From Rhabdophis nuchalis (taxonomy: Eukaryota > Chordata > Lepidosauria > Squamata > Natricidae): 64,000 bases of DNA. The DNA is taken from the NCBI GenBank assembly GCA_039707465.1, contig CM077643.1, positions 39,642,605 through 39,706,604 of the forward strand. Reading direction: 5' to 3'. This document shows, piece by piece, positions 55,522 through 64,000 of this stretch (within the stretch, counting starts at the first letter, position 1; each line of letters opens with the position of its first letter). The position numbers were made by a program, and so were the translations under genes. The notes beneath the pieces were generated by a model. That model had not been told where the DNA came from. It did not search any database and saw nothing but the letters and a program-made list of their open reading frames with translations.

Positions 55522-57231
55522 GAAAATTCTGCATGAGAAATACTGGCATAAAACTATTTTAAGCTAACAATCAATGTGTAAACTATGATGGGCTGCAGAA
55601 ACTGGAGTAAAGTATTGAATTATACATAGATCTATATTATTTTCTTCCTTCAAAGCTGCCATGTATTAGTTCAGCATCAGTTGCCTCTGTAGACGTTCGA
55701 GCACACGTCACATTTCATTATAGTTCTTAAAATTCTAGATATTAGATAATCTAACAGGGATGCGGTTGTTTACACTTCACTTTCTAGGCATCAGGAGCAT
55801 TACAGGCTTAGTAATACGGGGCACTTCTCCACTTTGTTTTGGTTTCTTTCCTTCAAGATTTCTTGGCAGCAGCCAGCAGCCTCTGAGAAACCTGCCAGTA
55901 GGACAGACACAAATGAAAAATGTAACACAACTTTCGGCTGTAAAGCCAGGATTCCCAATCAAGTTTTGTTGACATGCACAAAGGAAGGCTCCTGGAAGAG
56001 AAAATTCAATAATACTTATTCTTCAGTAGCTCATGTCCACTGAGTACTAAATACATAATGATTTTCTCTTCTCTACATCCATTTGAAAGAGGGAAAAATA
56101 TGAGAACCGAACCAATTTCAGCCCATTAGGTTCACTTTTTAAGCCATTCTGTTTGAAGCAAATGCACAAACCTAATGGAGGAACTTACTATAAGAAATTG
56201 CTTTCTATCTCCAAGTATTGTTGAAGATTAAGGTTGTTTGCTGCTCTGGTTTATGAAACTGCAGATGATGACTTACACTGTAACATTCTCATGAGTAGGT
56301 CTACCAGATGAAACAATATGTCTGACTGAACCAGGGAAGTCAATCAGACACAGGCACAAAAATGACAACAGTTCTGATTCAGACAGGTAGTATATGCTAC
56401 CACACACAAAAAAAGTCAACAAATTTTGTTCCCTTCCCTGAAAGCACTGATGATGTTAGCTAGATTGGTAATGAAATATTTATAGTTGAGAATATTTGTA
56501 GCTCAGAGTTGAATGTGGAGTCCTTGGTGTTCTCTGAGCTTGGTTGTTTTCTTGCAGATGTTTAATCACCCAGCGTTTCATTACCATAACAGCATTAGTG
56601 GTAGCAGGGTAATGAAACATCTGCAAGAAAAGCTCAGAGAGCACCAAGCACCAATGAAGTATTTGCAAGAAGAAAACCTAGTTCTGTGAACACCAAGATT
56701 CCCTAAAAAAATTCAACTTTCAAGTTGTGTCACAACTTCAGTACTCTGGCCCATGATTGCCTGGAGGTCTATGAACTCCTGAATCATCTTGAATTCTATG
56801 ATAACTGGGGCAGATTAATGCCCATCAACCTTGGGGACTCTACTTTCCGCTTAGCAACAAAATTTAGCAGTTCTAAGGCCAAGCCATGCAGTAAGAAGGC
56901 CACTACAGCAGCATCAATTATAAGTAGTCCCTATAGTTCTACTTCAACCACAGGTTTTCACATTCAGTTGTTTGCATAGCCAACTCATCAGGGTGCCCAG
57001 ATGCAATTATCTTACTTCTGTTACCTGGGCATTATTCTAGTGCCAAATGTGAAACATTTGGACGTTCCAAAGAAGTGAACTTCTTCTTGTATTAGTTATA
57101 CAGAGCACATCAACTGCCTGATCTACAATGAAATCATGGTTTCACTGTATGCTAACCTGGAACTCAGTCACAGCAAATGGAATTGAGAGCCTCCTGCCCC
57201 ACACTCTTCCCTAACATCTCTAACAATGTTG
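55519..57231. other. Unique stretch with one inverted repeat
   Basis: No gene was recognised. At ~56525-56650, 'tccttggtgttctctgagct..tttcttgcagatgttt' pairs with 'aaacatctgcaagaaaagct..agagagcaccaag', arms of ~40 bp separated by ~45 bp. The arm wording recurs in squamate genomes and may be a Penelope-like 3' terminus duplicated head-to-head. Confidence 0.4.
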
Positions 57232-57735
57232 TTGTTGCTAGTTGCAAAGTTGTGTCCAACCCATCGCAACCCCATGGGGAACATTCCTCCAAGCCTTCCT
57301 GTCCTCTACCATGCTCTGGAGTTCATTTAAACTCATGCCTACTGCTTCAGTGACTCAATCCATCCACCTCATTCTCTGCCGTCCCCTTCTTCTTTTGCTC
57401 TCAATCTTTCCCAGCATTAGGCTCTTCTCCATTGAGTCCTTCCTTCTCATTAGGTGGCCAAAGTATTTGAGTTTCCTCCTCAGGATCTGGCCTTCTAAAG
57501 AACAGTCAGAGTTGATCTCCTCTAAGACTGACCGGTTTGATCGCCTTGCAGTCCAAGGGACTAACAGGAGTCTTCTCCAGCACCATAGTTCAAAGTCCTC
57601 AATTCTTTGTCACTCAGCCTTTCTTATGGTGCAACTTTCACAGCCATCCATTGCAACTGGGAAAACCATAGCCTTGACTATACACACTTTTGTTGGCAGG
57701 GTGATGTCTCTGCTTTTTAGTATACTGTCTAGATT
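57232..57735 (-). mobile_element. Bov-B (RTE-clade) LINE 3' fragment
   Basis: On the minus strand the sequence runs from 'aaaaagcagagacatcaccc' through 'agtccttggactgcaaggcg' and 'cagaatgaggtggatgg' to 'catggggttgcgatgggtt..gacacaactttg', characteristic of the Bov-B ORF C-terminus and 3' UTR. Stops show it is dead. Bov-B is abundant in squamates and known for horizontal transfer. Confidence 0.82.
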
Positions 57736-58115
57736 TGTTATGAAGCCATGGCAAATCTAGACAGAGCCATGGCTTCTAGCCACCCAATTATCTTCCCCCA
57801 TCCTATAGAGCAGAATCAAGCAACCTGAAGAGTACTGTGTTGTCATGAGTTATCTACCTCCACTCCCCTGTCCCCAAACCAATACAATCCAGAGAAAATT
57901 AACTTTCAGAATTAAGTGAACTTTCCAGATTGCATCTCTAATTAGATTACACTTGGAATGCTTTTGAATTGTTTGTGCACAATGTACAGCACAGTTTTGG
58001 TTTTTCCTTGAATCAATTTGGATTTCTTGAATCAGAATGACCTGAACTGGTGATCTGATTCAGATATCCAAACTGAATAATTAGATAGATTTAACTGTCG
58101 ACCCTGAAGATGACA
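57736..58115. other. No recognised feature
   Basis: Unique sequence. Confidence 0.4.
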
Positions 58116-58735
58116 TATACAATACAATACAATACAATACAATACAATAGCAGAGTTGGAAAGGACCTTGTAGGTCTTCTAATCCAACCCCCTGCGTTCA
58201 GACAAATGGCTATCCAACATCTTCTTAAAGACTTCCAGGGTTGGGGCATTCACAACTTCTGGAGGCAAGCTGTTCCAGAGGTTAATTGTTCTAACTGTCA
58301 GGAAATTTCTCCTTAGTTCTAAGTTGCTTCTCTCCTTGATTAGTTTCCACCCGTTGCTTCTTGTCCTGCCCCCAGGTGCCTTGGAGAATAGTTTGATTCC
58401 CTCTTCTTTGTGGCACCCTCTGAGATATCGGAACACTGCTATCATGTCTCCCCTGGTCCTTCTCTTCATCAAGCTAGACATACCCAGCTCCTGCAGCCGT
58501 TCTTCATATGTCTTAGTCGCCAGTCCCCTAATCATCTTGGTTGCTCTTCTCTGCACTCTTTCCAGAGTCTCCACGTCTTTTCTACATCGTGGCGACCAAA
58601 ACTGTATGCAGTATTCCAAGTGTGGCCTTACCAAGGCACCATACAGTGGCATTAACACTTCACGTGATCTAGATTCTATCCCTCTGTTTATGCAGCCTAG
58701 AACTGTGTTGCAGCCTAGAACTATGTGTAGCCATA
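58116..58735 (-). mobile_element. CR1 3' end with a 159-codon open frame
   Basis: The minus-strand frame 58179-58658 is uninterrupted: [80 protein letters not shown] and NAPTLEVFKKMLDSHLS. The tail is a TACAA array at 58116-58148. It is the best preserved CR1 C-terminus in the window. Confidence 0.94.
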
Positions 58736-58799
58736 TTTTATTGTAGCTCTTGTCTATTCATTTCTTAGCTTTTTAGGTTTCCTAGTAAAGGACTTTGAC

Positions 58800-59150
58800 G
58801 GTACTTCGGGCTTGCCACTCTCTAGCTGTTGAAAGGGGAGTTACAGAGATAAAGGGGAAATGTTATATCTAGGTGGCATTCTTTCCAGTGAGAACAGAGA
58901 AGATGCCTGCAGCTGGAAGAAGGTGGAGTTTGGAGTCACTTGATTGATGGACTGAGAATTGATTGGAGATTGTGACTCAGGGGGATGTTTCAAACTTTTG
59001 CTTTTTATTGGGTGTAAATCCAGATCCTGGCCAGAGTTGGAATTACACTGTCCTTGCCAATTTGATATGTTTCTAATAAACAGACTTTAATGGAAAATGG
59101 ATGCCTTGGACTTTATTTCAGGAGACATATTACTTGGAAGCTTCACATTA
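58800..59150 (+). repeat. LTR-like repeat (family A relative)
   Basis: 'gattggagattgtgactcag', 'gggatgtttcaaac', 'tgccaatttgatatgtttctaataaac' (AATAAA ~59074) and 'atattacttggaagct' follow the LTR order seen at 25562 and 52330. Left end approximate; no TSD. Confidence 0.55.
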
Positions 59151-59484
59151 ACAGTGCAGACCAAACTAATGATTCAAAGAAGTTCTGAATTCTCAACATT
59201 CCCACACAGCTTCCCTTATTCTGAATTCGTACACTCATCTCTCACAACGAGTTTCACATTGATTCACTGGGCACAGTTTTTATTCTAGGAGCATGGGAAA
59301 AGGGTGTCTTTCCTACCTGAAAAATTCATGAATTAAATATGTATTCTTATGCATGAAAATGAGATGTATGTATTAGTTTGTCAAACATGTAGAAGATAGC
59401 AGGTATAAGTATGAACATGGACATGAACAAAGGAAATAAGTACAAATAAATGGGGACAAGTGGACAGGAATGGTAGGCACGCTG
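59151..59484. other. No recognised feature
   Basis: Unique AT-rich sequence. Confidence 0.4.
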
Positions 59485-60015
59485 GTGCACTTATGCACGC
59501 CCCCTTTAAGGACCTCTTAGGAATGCGCTTATGCGCTTTATGGACCTCTTAGGAATGGGGTGAGGTGAAAACTAAATTATTTTTCCACCAGTTCTGTGGG
59601 TGTGGCTTTGGGGGGGGGGTCATGTGACTGGGTGGGCATGGCCAACTTTTCTTTTTTACTTTTTAAAGCATTTTTTTCCTGCCAATTCAGGTGAACCAGC
59701 AAGAAAAAAAATGCTTTAAAAAGTGATTTAAAAAGCTTCTGACGATCGCACGGCTCACAGCTGAGCTTTTTTTTTTACTACCAGTTCACAGAACCTGGGA
59801 CAATTATCCCTACTGGTTCAGCCGAACCAGGAGGATTTCACCCCTGGGTGAGGTCCATGATAGACAGTTTGAGACTGAAGCTGTGAGGGTTTGAGGATGT
59901 AACAGCGGAGTCAGGTACAGCATTGCAGGCACTGACCCCTCTGTTGCTGAAGTCGCATTTTCTGCAATCGAGTATGGAGCGGTTTACCTTGAGTTTGAAT
60001 TGATACTATTGTTCT
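59485..60015 (-). mobile_element. Rex1-like LINE 3' end split by hAT
   Basis: The minus strand at 59848-60015 and 59485-59562 matches the 3' end of the plus-strand copy at 29400-29605: CTCAAGGTAAACCGCTCC, TTACATCCTCAAACCCTCAC and CTCACCCCATTCCTAAGAGG. The break lies in CTCACCCC. Confidence 0.75.
59563..59847. mobile_element. hAT element nested in the Rex1-like copy
   Basis: The right end GGATTTCACCCCTG is a hAT terminus; the left end has lost its first bases (AGGTGAAAACTAAAT). GGTGAGGT occurs at both edges, as expected of an 8-bp TSD. The interior motif 'actggttcagccgaacc' links it to 40646. Confidence 0.72.
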
Positions 60016-60781
60016 AAATTATGGCATGTTCCCTGACGCTCTTTCTGAGTCTGCATCTATAGGGGAACTCTTACATTTCTATCATAGGGAAAAAAATCAA
60101 TATTATTCTTTGCCTACATTCCTGGAAAGCCAGTGCCTTTCCCTTTCCTTCAGTTTCCACAGAAACAGAAGTGTGTTTAGAAGAACCTCAGATTCCGCAA
60201 AAGTCTGTGATGTTACCTCATTTATTCAAATTTATTCAAGTGATGACTTGATTCGTTCCCACAGAACTTCACCGAACGTTGTGCTGCTTCGTTCCCTTAA
60301 TGGTTTCTTTGGTGAACTGTTATGGGCATATTGCTAAAGAGCCAGGAAATATAATTGGCTAATTCACACCTGCAGATAATTATTGTGCAGTCAGAGTTCT
60401 CTTTGTTGCAGAATTTAATAATGAGGTGGAAAAGGAGTAAACAGAATTAAGGATAATAAGCCAATTATTCCTAAACTCTTGGCTATTTATTTATTTATTA
60501 GACTAGACCCAAGGAGATTATTGTCACAGGTGTTCAGAGCAAAATATATAAAGCTGCCATGCATGATTCCTCTCCTGTAACATCAGCACATGGCTTCCTG
60601 TACTGATGCAACACCAACACTGAGCATAAAGCAAATGCTTCTTTGGCATCTGTGCATACTTCCAAAAATCTTGCAAAAGGGAAGGAGGGCAAGAGGGAGG
60701 GAGGGAGGGAAGGAAAGAAGGAAGGAAGGTTCAGAAAACTACAGAACACCTATCATCACATTAGTGCTGGGGGTGGGGGGA
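60016..60781. other. No recognised feature apart from a GGGA/GGAA run
   Basis: Unique sequence. Bases 60690-60730 are a degenerate GGGA/GAAG tetramer run. Confidence 0.45.
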
Positions 60782-61016
60782 ATAATAGGACTTGGACTTA
60801 TATACTGCTTAACAATGCTTTATAACCCCCTCTAAGCCGTTTACAGAGTCAGCATATTGACACCAACAATCTGGGTCTTCATTTTACCAACCTTGGAAGG
60901 ATGGAAGCCTGAGTCAACCTTGAGTTGGTGAGAATCAAACTGCTAAACTGCAGGCAGCCGGCAGTTAGCAGACGTAGCCTGCAGTACTTCAATCTAACCA
61001 CTGCGCCATCACGGCT
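60782..61016 (-). mobile_element. Sauria-type SINE
   Basis: On the minus strand AGCCGTGATGGCGCAGTGGT heads the element, with 'gtttgattctcacc', 'ggcttccatccttccaagg' and 'aaacggcttag' following. Same family as 9478 and 61575. Confidence 0.8.
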
Positions 61017-61059
61017 TTTATTTGCACATCCTGGAAATAATGCATACTTACTAGGAATC

Positions 61060-61300
61060 AGAATGGGTTTGTCAAAAATAAGTCATCGCTAAGTCAGACT
61101 TACTTATTTTTGACAGAATCACTAATCTTGAACATAATACACGTCTTAATTTTGCAAAACATTTGTCAAGGCTTCCTATGATAACCTTCTCAGCAAGATT
61201 ATAAAGTGTAGGTGAGATAGTGTTAAAGTTGTTACATCAACTGAAGTTTGATAAGCAAAAATGTTTTGTTTTGGAGGTTTGAGATAATGCTGTTGGATGG
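61060..61300 (+). mobile_element. Weak CR1-like RT remnant
   Basis: The plus strand gives GFVKNKSSLSQTYLFLT, resembling the CR1 'GFVKNKSC.TNLISFYDKV' segment before the first catalytic Asp. Heavily decayed. Confidence 0.4.
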
Positions 61301-61574
61301 GTCATGACATTCTAATTATTTTTTCATGGATATTTTAATTGTTATTGTTAAGTTCTGCTTGTTGCAAACTGCCAAGAGCCTAAATGATTTTCAACATACA
61401 AATTTAATTAACAAATGAATAAATAAATTAAATATTTCATGGTTCTCATTTATGGTTCCATATCCGCCTGAAGAAAAGTTTTAAGCAGAAAAAAATACAT
61501 TAGTAATGGTCACCCATTTTTTAAGCGAATAAGCAGACTGAATGCACGAAGGGGGATGTTTATCAGTCTTTCAG

Positions 61575-61818
61575 ATAGCAATAGCAATAGCCCTTAGTCT
61601 TATATACCACTTTACAGTGCTTTACAGCTCTCTCAAAGCAGTTTACAGAGTCAACATATTGCCCCCCAAAATCTGTCCTCATTTTACTGACCTCAGGAGG
61701 ATGAAAGTCCGAGTCAACCTTGAGCCTGGTGAGATTTGAACTGCCAAATTGCAGACAGTTGGCAGTCAGCAGAAATAGCTTGCAGTACTGCACTCTATCC
61801 ACTGCGCCACTGCGGCTC
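61575..61818 (-). mobile_element. Sauria-type SINE
   Basis: CGAGCCGCAGTGGCGCAGTG at the head (minus strand), 'agttcaaatctcacc' B-box region, and a (GCTATT)n tail at 61575-61590. Near full length and the least diverged SINE here. Confidence 0.85.
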
Positions 61819-62534
61819 GGGATAATACAAAACTACAAAAGTAGCCAACGAAATGCATGCTCAAGCATCAAAAGGAACTTTAAAATGAACAACTGACCTG
61901 AAAGAAACCAGATGACCATTAAATCAGGGGATTCAGAAGTTTACACAAACAGGAAAACAAACAAAAGAAAATAAATAAACGGGGTGGGGGAATTGCTCTG
62001 GTTATCCAAAGACAGGAGAGAAAGATACATCTTCACCAAGGTACAAAATTAGCTCAAAAATCCATCCCTCTGCTGATTAGAGAGGTTCATCTTAAGCCTT
62101 TTTAGCTTATTCCCCTTGTTCTAGTATTCATAAGAAACAGAGGGAGATTCCCAAAGAGCTCTTGACTTTGACTAGCTTGGTTGAGGTTGGTCCCACTCCA
62201 AAGTCACAGGTTTATAGAGGATCAAACCAACCAAATGACTCAACGGATAGTTCCACATCGAAAGTTAAACAGAACAAAGCAGGTTTGTTTCACTAAATGC
62301 AAACCCATGGGCAGCCTAAGCAAAGAGAGAAAGGGGGAAAGTCAAAAAGCCCAACCTGAATTACAATGCAGAGTAAGCCCACGGATGCAGAAAAAAACAG
62401 AAAGTCCTAAATCAGCCATTCATAACAGCAGTTTGTGTCAAGTTGGCCCAGAACTCTGAAAAGGAGAGAGAGGGGGTGGAGGTATCTATCAATTTTTGGA
62501 AATCACAAGGGGATTAATTCACCAGAAACCTCAT
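61819..62534. other. No recognised feature
   Basis: Unique sequence. A 92-codon plus-strand frame (62181-62459) has no recognisable domain. Confidence 0.4.
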
Positions 62535-63432
62535 TAACTATTTATTCTTTTTTTTAAAATAAATAATCTTTATTAATATAAGTATAAAATTAACATTTAA
62601 CAGATATAAAGAAAAATCGACATACATTATTGAGTCGGGAAGGAAGGTAGGGGAAGAGGGGAGGAGGGAGATAGAAGAAAGAGAAGAGAAGGGTAGACAT
62701 ACCGGGGATATAAATTATTCCCCAAATTCAAAAATTTTTGTTTGTCCCAGTCTGTTCTATTCATTCTTTTTTTTTTTTTTTTGAATAGATATTTTTATTT
62801 TATTTTCGGTTTTCACAGTAAATAACAACATATATACTGTTACTTAGCCAACATCATATTATATTATTAAATGTTTACATCATTCCATTTTACCATCATT
62901 TCATTTTACCATCAACACCCAGAAAACTCCCAGAGGGCTCTTCTGCTCTCCATACACCATATTTGTGCCTTACCCATCATTTTCTTTCCCCTCTCTCCTC
63001 CTCCTCCCTACCTCCTTTCTTCCCTCTGACGCCCTTCCCTTCTCTACTTCCCCTTCTTCTCTCCTTCTCCTCTCTCCCCTTTCCACTCCTCCTTTCTCTT
63101 CTCCTCTTCCCCCTCTTTGCCCTCTCTCCTTTCTCTCTCTTCTTCCCTTACCTTTCTACTCCACACTCTTCGTCTCATTTACTTGGTGTATTTCGGCCTC
63201 GGAGCCAGTTCTATTTTGTGTTGATGGTATTTATAATTTCAGATTTAAGGTTTATCGCTCAATTTTCATATCGATTATTACAATTCTTATGTCTCAGTCC
63301 CAAATCTTGCTATTCATTCTTATATACATTTTGACTTAACTATCTACCTATGTATCTCTATAATTATCTTAAGTTCATTGTCGTCTCACTTGTTCCTTGT
63401 ATTTATTCCACGTTTATACTATTTGGTTGTTC
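62535..63432 (-). mobile_element. Two L1 3' ends in tandem
   Basis: T-rich tracts at 62548-62560 and 62768-62783 mark poly(A) tails of two minus-strand L1 insertions. The second extends through a long pyrimidine-rich stretch on the plus strand (62980-63170; purine-rich on the sense strand), typical of L1 3' UTRs. The 123-codon Ser/Leu/Pro-rich frames here are low-complexity artefacts. Confidence 0.65.
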
Positions 63433-63439
63433 ACTTTTT

Positions 63440-63575
63440 TGAAATTGAAATTGAAATTGAAATTTATTAACCGCACCCTCTCCCCACAGGGACCCGGGGC
63501 GGTGCACAGGCAAAGCTAAAAACAATATACAATAAATACAGCATACATACATTAAAATAGAATTAAATAATATTT
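63440..63575 (-). mobile_element. L2 3' tail with (AAATTG)n
   Basis: The minus strand ends 'gcaccgccccgggtccctgtgggg..gcggttaataaatttc' with the tail forming a GAAATT hexamer run at 63443-63465. Confidence 0.85.
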
Positions 63576-64000
63576 ACTTTGGTATCCTTTTGTTCTCTTG
63601 TCGTACCATATGTACCATTTTCCCCATGTTTGAGCATAAATCGACTCTGCTTTATCTTTTAAGGTAAATGTACCTTTACCTAACATTTACAATTTATTCT
63701 TTTGACTGCTCCTGGCATGAGCAATGCTGGAAGCACCAGCGTGACTTGGCAGAAGGTTGTTTCATAGGAAGCCCCAATACTCCCTTTCATTGCAGAAGAC
63801 AGTGGGACAAATCAGACAGCAGCTGCCAGCTTCTGTGTTCTACATAAAGAACTTTGCTAATTTCCTTTATCTTCACCGTGGTGTTCCTCAGAGACACATT
63901 TCTGAATACCAGGGAGCTCCTATTGAGGGAAGGAAATGACCAAAGCATGAACATTTCACTTGAGTAGGAAAAAAAAACAAAACCCTGCAAGAGCTAAATA
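63576..64000. other. No recognised feature
   Basis: Unique sequence to the window end. Confidence 0.4.

Noticed and set aside
57242..57760. 172-codon plus-strand frame
   Set aside because: Antisense of a Bov-B LINE fragment.
62963..63339. Two ~123-codon Ser/Leu/Pro-rich frames
   Set aside because: Pyrimidine-rich complement of an L1 3' UTR; two frames open at once.

Overview
This is vertebrate nuclear DNA, almost certainly from a squamate reptile and probably a snake. The evidence is the repeat content: several LINE clades side by side (CR1 with TTCTA/TACAA-type tails, L2, Rex1-like, Bov-B/RTE and L1), tRNA-derived SINEs of the Sauria-SINE type, many short hAT elements with 8-bp target-site duplications (TSDs), and long GATA, AAT and pentanucleotide microsatellites. 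I found no host protein-coding exon, tRNA, rRNA, CRISPR array or prokaryotic gene. The only convincing coding sequence belongs to retrotransposons. The window reads as intergenic or deep-intronic sequence.

Layout. 0-6 kb: CR1 and L2 fragments with five TSD-bounded hAT elements, one a perfect 66-bp-arm palindrome, a TIR element with a TA-like flank, and a minus-strand LTR. 7.7-13.7 kb: a 1-kb minus-strand CR1, a SINE, two degraded LTRs of one family, and a 914-bp hAT element holding a ~29-bp minisatellite. 13.8-21.2 kb: mostly hAT elements and CR1 pieces, often nested. 22-24.2 kb: an (AAT)n array, an L2 copy split by a very GC-rich hAT element, and a hAT element split by CR1. 24.9-33 kb: a SINE, a solo LTR with a 5-bp TSD, a Rex1-like LINE cut by an L1 3' end, and a SINE cut by a hAT element; between these lie the longest unique stretches. 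33.1-37.5 kb: a near-complete L2 on the minus strand inside a GAAA microsatellite, a GATA array and an unclassified tandem duplication. 39-44 kb: a decayed L1 carrying nested hAT, retroposed and CR1 insertions. 44-53.8 kb: CR1, a second long L2 with an uninterrupted RT frame, two more L2 3' ends, a second palindromic MITE and microsatellites. 54-64 kb: unique sequence with Bov-B, CR1, LTR, Rex1-like, SINE and L1 3'-end fragments.

How the parts work together: CR1, L2, Rex1-like, RTE and L1 are autonomous target-primed retrotransposons whose 3' ends predominate because of 5' truncation. The SINEs depend on such LINEs. The hAT elements here are all non-autonomous (no transposase frame seen). Many old insertions interrupt each other, giving relative ages. 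The most interesting observations are: two hAT copies of one family at the same position of two CR1 3' ends; a CpG-rich block carried inside a hAT element; palindromic MITEs able to fold as long hairpins; an L2 that lacks an open endonuclease-RT frame only because of a homopolymer shift; and a possible L1 3' transduction. I did not find a convincing new multi-gene biological system. Boundaries come from reading by eye; those with a stated TSD are exact to a base or two, others to roughly 10-50 bases.
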